In this document: in pieces, positions 1-12,564 of the stretch
Layout: every line of letters starts with the position of its first letter
Numbering within the stretch: position 1 is the stretch's first letter
From: Denticeps clupeoides
Lineage: Eukaryota > Chordata > Actinopteri > Clupeiformes > Denticipitidae
Direction of reading: 5' to 3'
Length of the DNA stretch: 64,000 nt
Assembly (NCBI RefSeq): GCF_900700375.1
Contig: NC_041722.1
Span: 1,302,501 to 1,366,500, forward strand
Notes under the pieces: model-generated
The model's database searches: none
What the model was told of the DNA's origin: nothing
What the model saw: the letters and a program-made list of their open reading frames with translations, nothing else
Made by a program: the position numbers and the translations under genes

Positions 1-277
1 CTCACATGGTCCTGCAGAAACTCAAAAAAGACAAAGTAGCTCTGGTCCACACCTCCCAAACTCATTTTCTTTACAAACCTCCCACTATGCTAGTAAATTA
101 TTCATTTAACGTTTTAGATTTCATTAACTCAAGGGTTCACATTAGATGCAATATGAGTTATTATAAAGTTTTTCTAAGAATTTGGTGTAGGTTTAATAAA
201 ATCTTAGATTATTTTAGGCCATATTTTCCAGTACTAATTGTTGGTTATTCTTTCTTTACAAACTATCTTAACAACAG

Positions 278-3200
278 TAACCAGGATGACTATCAGCTGG
301 TGCGCAAATTGGGAAGAGGGAAGTACAGTGAAGTCTTTGAAGCCATGAATGTCAACAGCAATGAAAGGGTGGTGGTTAAAATTCTCAAGGTAGGCCTGTG
401 TTGCTTCCATTATGCACAACAGGCATCCGGTATTTGTTTTGTATTGCCAGCAGCTGTCAATTCATAATGTTCTTAATGTGTGAAGCCTGTGAAGAAGAAG
501 AAGATCAAACGTGAGATCAAAATCCTGGAAAATTTAAAGGGAGGAACCAATATTATCCGTCTGGTGGACACAGTTAAGGACCCTGTGGTAAGTGCTGCAC
601 GCCAAGAACAATGCTTGTGTGACAGGCTGACCACTGTTCTTTTCTGGTTTATCACACATGCAGAACTCGGAGTGCTATTTTTTTCTGTGAATGCTCATGG
701 AATTAAGGATTAATTATAAAGCTTGATATATGAATATTTAAACTAAAACTCATCCTATGTCTCGTCTCAGTCTTCCACTCTGCATCATCAATTGTACCCC
801 TCATTTCACTGCATTTGGTCAGTTGTAGATGCTAATATTCCACCTTGCATGTCACTCATCCATTTTGTCTTTGCTTGTTTCATCATTCCTTCGTTCTCAC
901 CTTAGTGTCGGTCACTGATATTTTTAATATTAATTTGACTGTTGCTGTTTGTGTGTGCATGTTTGTCTTTCCTGTATTGGTTTGTTATTTTCTTTTTGCC
1001 CCTTTTTTTTACTCAGGTCATTACTTACCATGTTCTCACAGATATATACACTAGATGTCACATTGAATACAGATGTCTATGGGGAGGTAAATGAGTCAGA
1101 AGAGCCGCCATCCTGGAATGGAGTAGAGCTCCTTTTAAATGAATGAATGTCTATCAGGGCTAAAGTGGCATACAGAATTAAAGGACCATTAACCATCAAA
1201 TTTGCCATTTTTTTTTTTCAAATATGGCAAATGTAAACCGAATATAGGTATTTTTTTTCATTTCAAATAAACTCCTACTAAATGCAGAACAATGCAAATA
1301 CAAACACTTCAAAAAAGGCCAGACATTTTAGAAGAAGACCCTGGCAATTTTGATGATCAACATTGTAGTGTTACCACTCATACATTTATATTTACACTTT
1401 TATCCAAAGCAAGAGGCATTTGTATGGATTTGTAAATAACTATACAGTGACCTGTATACAATACATTTTTTCAGAGAAGGAATTTTATTTTATTTTTTTA
1501 TTTAATATGAGAGATGTCCATTTACTTGCTTGTTGTGGGGGGGGGCTATATACAAGGGTAGGTTCCATACATAGAGGCATTTTGTGTAGATTTGTCAAGA
1601 CAATGACAATGAACTGCAATATATACAGGTGTCAGTACAGAAGCTGTGTCATTCATGTGTGGAGGGGAACATAGATGCTCTGGAGTGTAACATGAAAAAT
1701 GTTATTTGTCTATCACAAAATTTCGTACATACAATACAATATGATTAAAATTTTACTGCTAAAATGTTATGCATTGATTCTTCATTGATCATTATAACAG
1801 CTTCACCTGTGAGAGAAGCATCAGAGAAGCTTGGAAGCCTGTCCAAATATGACATTGGTATATGTGGAAATGCTTAATGTGGACATTTAGTGTGTATATC
1901 TGTCATAATCTACCATAAATTAGTCACTTCAAAATGTAATTTTTACACACGCATGTACAGTCGTGGCCAAAAGTTTTGAGAGTGATTCAAACACACGGTT
2001 TTCTCAAATTTACTGCTTCATTGTTTTTAGATCTTTTTTTCCACTTGTTTTCTGTGGTGTATTGATGTATAATTACAAGCATTTTCAAGTTTTTTTGACA
2101 ATTACACAAAGTTATTCAAATAGTTAATATTTGCAGTGTTGGCCTTTTTTGCAACGCATTCTTTCAAAATCAGTGCTTGGAGTTTGTCAGAATTGAAGGG
2201 CATTTGTTTGTTCACCTGTCTCTTGAGGATTGACTAAGTTCTCAATTGGATTAAGGTCCATGAAGTTTCCTTGCCATGGACCCAAAATTTCAATGTTTTG
2301 TTCCTCAAGCAAACCTATCACTTGGCCTTATGGCACGATACTCCATCATGGAAAAAGCTTTGTTCTTCACCAAACTGTTCTTGGATGGGTTGGAGAAGTT
2401 GCAGTCGGAGGATGTCTTTGTACAACAACAACATTATTTCTTATGAAGCACATTATCACATACAGTATTTCTAAATGGGCTTTGACTGGCGCTACAGTTG
2501 ACACCCCCAGCATTTGACCCTTCTGCACACAAGGAAACTCCACAAAAAAACTCTAGGAGAGAGAAAAAAAACAGAAGGAAGAAACCTTGGGAAGGGGTGA
2601 TTCAGAGAGGGAACCCCTTCCAGGGTAGAGTGAGATTGCAAATGGTATCAGTGCAGGGTTGATGAATTCTCGAAAAAGGTCCTACAGTTTTAGTAGTGGA
2701 AACGTCCAAAGTACCATTCTTTATTCATGGCTGTGTTCTTAGGAAAATTGTGAGTGAGCCAACTCCCTTGATTGGCATAAGTCAGGACAGATAGTAGTGC
2801 TCACCTTTTCTTTCTCCGGACAATCAATTTTCCAGATGCCTCAAACTATTTGAAAAGTGCTTCATCAGAGAAGATGACGAGCCCAGTCTTCAGCAGTCCA
2901 ATCCCTGTACTTTTAGCAGACAATTAGTCTATCCTTTGTTTTTCTTGGCGAGAAGTGGCTTCTTTGCTGCCCTTCTTGACACCAGACCATTTTCCAAAAG
3001 TCTTTGACTCATCTTTAGAATATGATCCGGGCACATGCTGGACTTCCTTGGACTACCTAAAGTGAAGCCCTTCTTATGCAGGTAACTTCCTTGCAGGTAA
3101 CCATGGTCAATAGAGGAAGAACAATGATTTCAGCATCACCCTCCTTTTAAAGCATCTAGTCTGCTGTTCAACTGACTGAATGATCTCCGCAGGTCCTTTT

Positions 3201-6200
3201 GTGGGATTAAGTTCATTTTCATGGCTAAGAGGGACTTTGAAATTCTTCATCTCACTCTTCATAACATTCTGAGTATATGCAAAATTGCCATAATAAAAAC
3301 AGAAGCTGCGAACCAGAAAAAAACATTATTTGTGTCATTCTCAAAACATTTTGGCCACGACTATACATCCCAAATTCCAGAAAAGGTTGGCTTAAATGAC
3401 TTTAAAATCACAGTTTTTTTTTTTAGTCACAAGCAGGACATTGATAACAACAAATGTTCAAACTGGGAAATTTTACACATATATCTAGTAAATGAACTAA
3501 TTTCAAAAGTTCACATAGGGGCATCTAAAAAGAACGAAAGATTAATCTAGCAACTAATTTAAGTTAATTGATATCATTTTAAACATTTCTCCGTATTTTT
3601 TGTGGTGAATAAACTATTGGCTGATGTTATTTGAAAGTTTTTGAATTCACATTAGACTGTCAACTTTCAGAACTGTACATAAACATTTATTTATTGAGGC
3701 AAAAAGTGACTTGACTTTCTACAAGTTTTATGTCTGGGTTTGACACAAGGCTGCATGAAAATCACTAAATAATTCACATAATAATTTAACATCCTGACTT
3801 ACAGGTAGACTTTAGCAGAATTTGCTGAGTTTGTTTAGGAGAATATACATGTATACAATATTCTGCTTTTATATTCAAAAACCTGTGGCCATTGCTAGAC
3901 AGAGTATAGCCACAGTTTGTAGAGTTTGGAGTAGTCTGCCTGAAGGCTAAAAAAGTCATTTATATAATCAGAACTAAACAAACACTAACAAGAACTAACT
4001 TTCAAATCTTATAACTGGATAAGCAACTACTTGGTCTGAAGTATGCTTTGTCTTAAATCTCTTGGCAGTCAAGAACACCGGCGCTGGTTCTTTGAAGCAT
4101 CAATAACACAGATTTCAAGGTAAAATTCCTAAATGGAACACAATTCTTAGTTTCAAAGGCATCCATTTTAGGAACCCCTGTTATCAAAATACATAGATTA
4201 AGTTCTTGTATGCCATGGTAACTTCCTAATGGTGGCATGATTTAAAAAAAAAAAAAAAATCATTATACAAAAAATGTTTTCCAGATTTCTGTCAATGGGG
4301 GGGAAATACTCATAAGATATATTTTACTACTGCTTATTGTGACCCACGAGTGACATTAGAAATGCAGCCCTGGCATAATAGTAAAATATCTTACCACAGA
4401 TATTTACTGCTAATGCAGATCAAGCAACTTAAATAAAATGGTGGCACATCGTTTTGAGGGTAATGTATAAACACAACTCTGTTTTTCCTGTTTAAAACAC
4501 AGGATGTATGAGCTGTGAGACTCTTTCACACTAACTATGCATCATATATGAAAAGGTGTGAACTATAACATTGACCTGTTCAGGACAGGAGTTGGTGACC
4601 CCTTATTTATAGGATTAGCAAGATGAACTTCAGTTCAGAACTTCAGAAATCAGTTTTTAAGTGGATCAATTGATTTACATCAGTACAGATATAATTAATT
4701 ATATACACCTAGTAAATAGTTTAGGGAACTATTGGAAGATAATTATTTTGGTCTCTTTTGCCTTTAGGACCTTTACCAGAGGTTAACAGATTTTGATATA
4801 CGTTACTACCTGTATGAGCTGTTGAAGGTAAGGACACTTGTCTCTGGCTGTACTGAGACTCTTTCAGCTGCCATTTCCCCATTTGTGTTGACACTGAGTA
4901 TTTTATGACTTTGTACACTGAGTATTTTTTTTTTTTTTTTGTGGGGTGGTGGTGAAATGTGTTTTTGATGTGCTCTCTAGGCACTAGACTACTGTCACAG
5001 TATGGGAATCATGCACCGTGATGTCAAGCCACACAATGTCATGATCGACCACCAGATGAGAAAGGTAGTCACTCTCCTAAACATTGAACAGATTTAAAAG
5101 TGCATTTAAGTATACTGGAGGTGCTGTATGTTTTAAAATATGAGTACCTGGACTAACACCTGAAGTGGTCCACAACGAAGATATACAGGAAATTACCATT
5201 CTTGTTTGATGTATTGATGTAAATCCTAGGGACGTCCTAACTTATACTAGTGGACAAAATTCAGGCTTAGTAGACAGTCACCAAATATTGCATGACATTC
5301 ATTTTTGAAAGTGTATTAAATATTAATATTGAACTATTTTCAATTTGATTAAAGTATATTTATTAAGATTAGTGTTAAAAAAAACAGGCCTAAATGTACG
5401 TGAGTGATCGCACACTTTGTATTATGTTTATAGTATTGCAATGTTTTTTTTTTTTTTCTTTATCATCACAAATAAATACCTATTCTAGAAAATTTAATTG
5501 AATGCTAATAATTCCAGCCTCATCTCTAATGACCATGCCTCTCTGGACCATAGCTACTGCCAATGAAATATGCAGGTAGATTTTTCAGTGCTTTTAATGC
5601 AGCTTTCTATTTGGTGACGTAGTGGAATCTTGATATGTATCATCTGTCAGTAAAACTTTAGCTTTTGTGTACTAACAGGTGTTTGGGAGTCTTAAGCCTC
5701 ATTTTGATACTGCATGTCATATTTAACAGCCAAATGTAAGGTTCCATCAGGTTCAACACTGCTGAAGGAAGCAAAAGGATTTTTCTGGTACAGCTGCGCA
5801 GTCATGAGTTGGGAGAGAAAAGAACTGTATCAGATACTGAGTCAGCATCCAGAATGAATCTCCAATTTGAAGACTGTCATTAGACTGCCAGGCATCCTGG
5901 TTGATTCAGTCTGTCTTGTATGTTTTGTGTTTTTAACCTTAGCTGCGCCTCATTTGATTGGGGTCTGGCAGAGTTCTACATCCCAGCTCAGGAGTATAAC
6001 GTCAGGGTGGCATCCAGGTCTTACAAGGGACCAGAGCTTCTGGTGGATTATCAGGTATTGTTTGGGATGTTATTTTTCTTCAGGAGTTGAGTAATTGCAG
6101 CTGATGCTCTGTTCTCCTGTGGACTTTCAGATGTATGATTACAGCTTGGACATGTGGAGTCTTGGCTGCATGCTGGCCAGTATGATTTTTTCAAAAGGAG

Positions 6201-9147
6201 CCATTTTTTCATGGGACAAGACAACTACGACCAGGTACCTCCAGTCTCATTCATTTAGCCTGATAGCATTTTTTATACAAATACTTGCCAATAACAAGTA
6301 ATGGTGAGTGTTATATTTACCAATATCATAAGACAACATTTTTGAAATATCTAAAAATTAATATTAAAAAAATAGAAGGAATTGAACTGACCCAGGTTTC
6401 CCCAGCATGATGTTGCCCCACAGCTGTACCCTGCCTCTGCCACCTTACTTTTTTCAGGGTTAGTTTTTAATTCTTTAAGGTAATACAGTCAGTTTTGTAT
6501 TAAGCAATTATTTTCTTTTCTCCATCACTCAATGTAGGACACTGTCTTGTCCAGTCCACATGTGAATCATTTTTATCCTTAACCATTTTACAGTAGAGCT
6601 GTATGAATGCTGGCTTTTGTGAATATGACCATTCTATTAGGAATGAAAATATCCATTGATTGAAAAAGTGTGATCATTCAGTGTATTCAGGTAGTCAGCT
6701 GACTTAATTTTCTTACCGAGGAATGTTTCTGAACAGACTTCATTTTAACATGACCTGTAAAGGTTTGTATAGTATGTACTATGCATGATTGGTGCGTGCA
6801 ACTTTTCCGATTTCCTGATGCACCAATAACTCTGGAAAGGGTCAGTTTGGTCTCATCAAACCAAATGGCACAGCTGACTACCCTCATTGCTCCAGAGTCC
6901 AATCTTTGTGGGACTAAATTAAACTACTAAAGTAATTACTGTAATTACTAAATTACATTTTATAATAAATAGAATTTGAATTCATCTTTCCATTTTCTGT
7001 GACCACACATAAGTGATGTCATTCAAGTTTTTTTTAAACCATAAATAAACCATTTATTTTCTACAACCCACACAAGTAGCTTAGGTAGTGCTGTACATCC
7101 AGCCAGTGTAGTCACTGTAGTATGGAGACGCTAACAAGAGACAGGCCTGTACATCAGGAGGAGCACTGCCAGAGTCTGCAAAATGACCTCCAGCAGGCCC
7201 ACAATGTGTATGTGTATGCTCAAAGGGTCAGAAACAATCTTCATGAGGGTGGTATGAGGGCCTGACTTCCACAGGTGGGGGGTTGTGCTTACAGGCCTAA
7301 CACCATGCAGCACGTTTGGAATTTGCCAGAGAACCCCAAGATTGGCAAATTCACCACTGGTGCCCTGTGCTCTTCACAGATGAAAACAGGTTTACACTGA
7401 GCAAATGTGACAGACATGACAGAGTCTGGAGATGATGTTCTGCTGCCTGCAAACATCCTCCAGCATGATCAGTTTGGCAGTGGGTCAGTAATGGCGTGGG
7501 CTGGCATTCTTTTTGGGGGCTGCACAGCCCTCCATGTGCTCACCAGAGCTAGCCTAACTACCATTGGGTATTTTTGTGTGATTTTGTCAGCATGTTCATG
7601 TATGTACAGAACAGGGTATTAAATAAGAATATTTCATTCATTCAGATCTAGGATGTATTATTTTTGTGTTCCCTATATTTTTTTAAGCAGTGTATTAATC
7701 ACTTTTTTGTAAATTACTATAATAATTATTACATTACTTTTTGCAGCTGTTCGTATTGCCAAGGTCCTGGAACAGATGATCTGTACAGCTATCTGCAGAA
7801 GTACCACATCGAATTGGACTCGCGCTTCAAGGACCTGTTGGGCAGTAAGTTTTTGGGGGTGGAACTGTAGGCCTCTTGGTATTAAAATATCATTAGCAGC
7901 TGTTTGTATATCCCATAACATTTTCCATCCAAGGTTCTGCATTGTGGGTTTGTAATTTTATGTACCTCCAGTGAAGGCATTTTTTATTATCTGCCGTACA
8001 TTTCCGGTTTCTCAGCTTGCTTTACAGGGATGCTAGTTTCTACTCTGCCTGATGCCGATATAGGTTGCCTGAGTGTTTTGGTACTGTTGCAGGCAGACCC
8101 GTAAGCGTTGGGAGCAGTTTGTCAGGCAGAGGACCCAGCACCTGGTCAGCCCAGAAGCCCTGGACCTGCTGGACAAGCTGCTGCGCTATGACCATCAACA
8201 GAGATTGACTGCTGCTGAAGCATATGGAACACCTTACTTCTGTATGACTTAATTTTCTTTGTCCATCTGTCAGTCATCCAGATTCTAGGGTTGCAAATGA
8301 ATGATGGACAATTGACTATAATGAACAAGGTCATTGATGCACGGGCTGAATGAAAGTGTAGGGACTTTCACCGCTTTAGGTCATTCATCATTTAATAGAC
8401 TAATGATGTTCAATTTGAATATGGTAGTATGGTGGGTTGTTGCCTACTGGGCCAGACACTTGGCTATGAAGCAGAAGACTACAAAGTCACAGGTTCCAAG
8501 AAACTTAACCCTGGGTGGACTACAGGGGGACTGTCCCTTAACTACTTATTGTAAGTTGTTCTGGATAAGGGCATCTTATACATTTTGAAAATTATTTGTT
8601 AATGTCACCAGTTAATTGAAGTTTAATTGACTCCTAGACTTCTATGTAAGCAGGTTGTCAGCTCTCCTCATGTTCTCGTATTCCTTGAATCCTCAACCTC
8701 TGTGGGATATCATACTCTGTTAATTGTATAGGACTTTGTTGGGAAATAATCAACTGCCAATTAGTCATTAAATGCCTAGCCACCAGGCTAATTTTCTTAT
8801 CCCTGTACTAATGCATGCATCCATTAATTAGCATATTTTATGCCAAGCCACCCTCCCACCTCTGAACTTGCTTCTCTGAACTATATCTAGTTAAATTGCT
8901 ATATTGGCAATCAGGCTGAATAATTAACTACTAGTGGATCCTTGTGCAATTTACTTCACTGTGAAAAATGGGTGGGATTTACATGTTTATATTTAGAATT
9001 ATATATTTTTAGATTGGGTGAGTGGGTAGTGCCATGATGCTCTGTTGAAATGTGCTGCTCTCTCCCCATCAGATTCCTGTGCTGAAGGGCCAGTCTCTCT
9101 CCAACACAGACAGCACTCTGGCAATAAGTGGCTCCAATGCAACATGA
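278..9147 (+). CDS. csnk2a2: Casein kinase 2 catalytic subunit alpha-prime, 5' end outside window
   Basis: Serine/threonine kinase, catalytic half of the CK2 tetramer, nuclear and cytosolic. Exons seen: 278-389, 486-587, 4768-4827, 4981-5064, 5943-6054, 6131-6234, 7747 to about 7842, 8093-8241 and 9073-9147 (stop). The first carries the glycine loop [11 protein letters not shown] and the lysine of VVVKILK; 486-587 the basic [10 protein letters not shown] cluster; 4981-5064 the [10 protein letters not shown] catalytic loop; 5943-6054 the DWG motif. The tail after HPYF-equivalent is short, as in CSNK2A2 and unlike the long CSNK2A1 tail. The first coding exon lies left of the window. The 51-base exon encoding the hinge (VFEYINN region in human) was not found between 588 and 4767. 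Single-base length changes sit at about 5955, 6191, 6215, 7749, 7769, the donor near 7842 and 9075, mostly in mononucleotide runs, while the residues around them stay conserved. So this is either a real gene with consensus errors or a young pseudogene. A possible poly(A) signal is at 9789-9794. Confidence 0.9.
1958..3362 (-). mobile_element. Decayed Tc1/mariner transposon
   Basis: The ends are inverted repeats: CAGTCGTGGCCAAAAGTTTT at 1958 and its near-complement (AAAACATTTTGGCCACGACT) at about 3343-3362, each next to TA. Inside, the minus strand near 2240-2310 encodes a Tc1-type stretch resembling [10 protein letters not shown], the region around the catalytic glutamate. The rest of the transposase is unreadable. 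A separate dispersed repeat lies at about 2490-2655. Confidence 0.8.
2490..2655 (+). repeat. Dispersed repeat, family C, copy 1
   Basis: Contains the phrases TTGACCCTTCTGCACACAAG, GAAGAAACCTTGGGAAGG and TTCCAGGGTAGAGTGAG. The same order recurs at about 20990-21155 and, more diverged, at 44010-44180. I cannot assign its class. It lies inside the Tc1 element at 1958-3362, so it is younger than that insertion or was carried by it. Confidence 0.6.
6690..7600 (+). mobile_element. Tc1-like transposase remains
   Basis: From about 7090 to 7600 the plus strand reads, in several broken frames, like the middle of a Tc1 transposase. The clearest part is [16 protein letters not shown] near 7468-7515, equivalent to the GGGSVMVWGGI stretch of fish Tc1 families. 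The minus strand at about 6790-6900 has a short piece resembling the WFDETK segment. No ends were identified. It lies in a csnk2a2 intron. Confidence 0.55.
8437..8590 (+). repeat. tRNA-derived SINE, family A, degenerate
   Basis: Matches the head and tail of the better copies at 50833 and 54542: a tRNA-like start, then AACTTAACCCTGGGTGGACT, then TAAGTTGTTCTGGATAAGGG. Many substitutions make it an old copy. It sits in the last csnk2a2 intron. Confidence 0.7.
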
Positions 9148-9879
9148 TGAGCAGGTAGCAGAGATTCCTCATTCATAAATTCTCTGATTTCTGCTCCAAA
9201 GTTTGATTTAATGACCTGGAGGTCTGGTGTCTGCCTTTCTTTTTCAGGAAATGCCCCCTCCCTCTTTTTTATGTTGGAAACTCAACTCTAAGCTTTTTGA
9301 GTTCTCTGTCCTCAGGTGGCCCGTGTTACTGGAACAAAAAAAAAAATCATACATTCATAAACGTATATTTACATACATGCATTAACACATGCACATCACT
9401 ACATATGTCTTTTCTGTACGCAATGTGTAAGCGCTGCTCTTTACAATCATCCAGGAAGAGTTACGACCTACAGTTGTACACCTACACCCTCCCCTCAGCC
9501 TGTGCCAACCAACTCCTGGTTAGTTTTTTTTTTTTTTTTTAAAAGAGACACTGAACCCCCAGGAAATGTCCCATTCAATATAAGCTTGGCAGACACGGAT
9601 TGAAAGAATGCCTGATCTTTCATCCCACTTTACTACGGATGCCTGAGGCAGAGGTGGGATGACCAGTCTATTGGTGCCCTGGCGCTGTTGTGGGAGATTC
9701 ACCTGATCTGCTAATGTGAGAATACAAACTAAGCTGTAGTGTTGAGTGGCATGGAGACCATTTTCTGCTATGAGAAGATTATTAATGAAAATAAATAATT
9801 TTTATTTAACTTTGTGGTGTGGTGGTGTTCTATTGGTCCACTAGGTTTTAAAAGTGCCCACAATTGCTGATTTTAAATA

Positions 9880-10118
9880 AGTGAAGTGATTGTCATTGTG
9901 ATACACTGCAGCACAGCACACGGTGCACACAACCAAATGAGTCCTCTGCTTTTAACCCATCACCCATAGTGAGCAGTGGGTAGCAATGACAGGTCCCTGG
10001 GGAGCAGTGTGTGGGGACGATGCTTTGCTCAGTGGCATCTCAGCTGCACCTTGGTGGTTCGGGATTTGAACAGACAACCTTCTGATTACGGGGCCGCTTC
10101 CTTAACCACTAGGTCACC
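9880..10118 (-). repeat. tRNA-derived SINE, family B
   Basis: Near full-length reverse copy. The tRNA-like head is at the right end (10080-10118, complement of GGTGACCTAGTGGTTAAGGA) and the body contains GGAGCAGTGTGTGGGGACGA. It is about 240 bases and recurs at least six times in the window. Confidence 0.85.
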
Positions 10119-11767
10119 AAATATTGTTACCATTTGTGGAATCTTTTGCATTTTAAAATCATAATAAATGAAGCACAGAATACATGTGTACTTCATGAAG
10201 GTTTAATAAGTACCCTGGAAACTCCCAGCAACGTTCCATGCAGTATAGAGTAACAAGTACATTGCTTTTTCATATGTCTAATACCACTCAATAAAAATAA
10301 GATGTCAGCCTAATTAAGGCCTGTCTGTCAGTCTCAGAGCAGTTGAAACTAGCTGACAGTCTATCACTTGCCACTGTCAACAGTATTGCTTAGCCTTGTT
10401 CAGCCTTGATCTACCAGGAGTTTTCACAGGTCAACATGTAATCATGTCTCCATAGACAGCCTGGCACAGTTTTATCAAGTTAAATCTAAGTGAGTATCTG
10501 GATGCAAATTGTGAAAGTTATTAGTTTGTATGTTACTAGAATTTATTTGTTATTTAGAGGACTGAATTTCTGACTTCTTAAATTAAGCTAAAATTCATGA
10601 TTGTCTCAACATGACTTCTAGTTTACTTTAACCCACTTCATTTTAGGGCCTGGACAATAAAGTAACACAAACACATTCACTATCCATGGAATATGCATAC
10701 CTTTACTGTTCAAGACAAACTTTAGAGTGGCTTTGACAGGCAAATCATTTACTGAGAAAAATAAGCTACCAGCAATATTGATTGGCTTTTGATTTTGCAT
10801 TCAGAGTTGCTTGATATTAAGCAACTGTGGTACTGCTGAACAATGATACTGCTTAAATATGTTGGGTGGGGTTGCTTTTGAAATCTGGACACAGATGTCT
10901 CTTCTTATCATGTTTTCACATGAAAAATTCAGATGATATCAGCTGGATCTACAGCTAACACCAGGCACCACAAAATGTCACAAATTACATCTTGGCAGGT
11001 TTTAATCACGAAATGTAATAGTTTGTTCATAGATCAATGGCACTTGTTGGTGTTTAAACAAGGAAAAGTACATTGACAACCTTTGTGCCCTTTAGAGAGT
11101 ATAAAGCTAAAACCAGTGACATTCGTATATCTGGTACACAGCATGTCTATATAAAGAATTGACTGCAAAATATGATATTTACAACAAGCAATACTGACAA
11201 GCGGTTTAGGAAGTACATTAAACAATGTGCTTTTGGTTGTATGATGTGTGAATGGCTTGACTGAACACCCATATCATATAATAACTATCTGCATGTGGAG
11301 ACAAACTGCAGCGGTTAATCATTTTTACCCAACAAGCTCACTTTGACATTCCTGACTTCTAGTTTAGTTATTTGTGTAACCAAAATATTGTGTGTTAGGG
11401 AAAGGCAATGGCTGAACAGTTGGTGTTGATATCTGTCTTGGGTGATGGGATCAGAACTGACAGATGAGACAATATGACAGTTAACTTGTCTTCTTCTAAC
11501 TGAAAAATGTGCGCCTAATAAAACAAAGGATTTGTGGTCAAGTGGTAGTCGTTCCATTTACATTTTGTACCGTTTTGTGATCAATCACCCAAGATGGATT
11601 TTAAAATGCCAAGAAAAAAAGTGATTGTAATTAAATGTTATTTTGTAACCATTCAGCCAAATTTGAAGGATTATGAAAATTGGGAAGTTTTTTAAATGCC
11701 TTTACAACTACAAGCTAAAAATTGTATTCTTTTAAAAAACAGAAAGTGATTATGAAACACGAAAATG

Positions 11768-11854
11768 TGTCCTCTGCCTTTGGCAGATCGGGATTTGAAC
11801 CTGCAACGTTCTGATTATGGGGCTGCTTCCTTAACCGTTAGGCCACCACTGCCC
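11768..11854 (-). repeat. SINE family B fragment
   Basis: Head half only: complement of GGGCAGTGGTGGCCTAACGG with the box B-like GGTTCAAATCC region. The middle of the element is missing. Confidence 0.75.
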
Positions 11855-12564
11855 ATCATTCTGGATCTACCAGTTTATTGGACCACTACAGCAATACATA
11901 TTTGAGCTACAAGAATTGGAATTTTCTAAACATATCAAAGTGGGGAGATTTGCCAGAAACATTGAAAGTTGCCACAGCACATCACAACACCGGCATGAGG
12001 AATGGACGGTTTCTCCTGTAAATATGAAAGTGTAGCAAGCTAGCAAACTGTCTGATTTAACAACTGGTCTAATAATAATGATGATCTAGGTTTTATAGTC
12101 AGAAAGTGAACCATTAGTTTCTTCTAATGTATTCTGCTAAATCCTATTTCAGCTTTGTGGCTCGACTGCTACATTAGGTCCATGGAGGTATAAACCTGCA
12201 AAAAAATGTATCTGTTGGTCAAGTTCCCTCAATGAAAAATTTAAACAAGATGGAAATGGTATGAATGATTTAGGGGTTTGAGTAATGATGGCTGTTTTGA
12301 TGGCTAAAAAGCATCCTTGTGTTTGTCCTCTCATTTCTCTCCCTTGATTTTTTTTTATAATATTTGCATCCACTTTTGAAATCTAAAACTTCCTCCAGAT
12401 CTGATCTATGAATCTATGACCATAAAGCATAAACATTCCAAAGATTAAAAAAAAGAGTGTGCTAATCATTAACACCTCTGGAATATGTGTTTTGCTGCTG
12501 TATAAACATTGGCACCGTGATAGCCTTACATTGGCCTTAATGAGTACTGCCCATACTTCCATAC

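Larger units (their letters stand above)
588..4767 (+). other. Large csnk2a2 intron
   Basis: This stretch separates the PVKKKK exon from the DLYQ exon. It should contain the missing 51-base hinge exon, but I could not see it on reading all frames. It holds a decayed Tc1-like transposon (1958-3362) with another repeat inside it; the rest is AT-rich with no recognisable coding sequence. Confidence 0.6.
9148..12564. other. Intergenic: csnk2a2 and matcap1 3' ends
   Basis: The two genes converge here. The stretch holds the presumed 3' UTRs, two family B SINE copies (9880 and 11768) and otherwise AT-rich sequence. No coding region or RNA gene was recognised. Confidence 0.6.

Noticed and set aside
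10081-10118. tRNA-gene-like A and B boxes
   Set aside because: They belong to SINE B heads; no complete cloverleaf with a working anticodon arm is present, so no tRNA gene is called here or in the other SINE copies.
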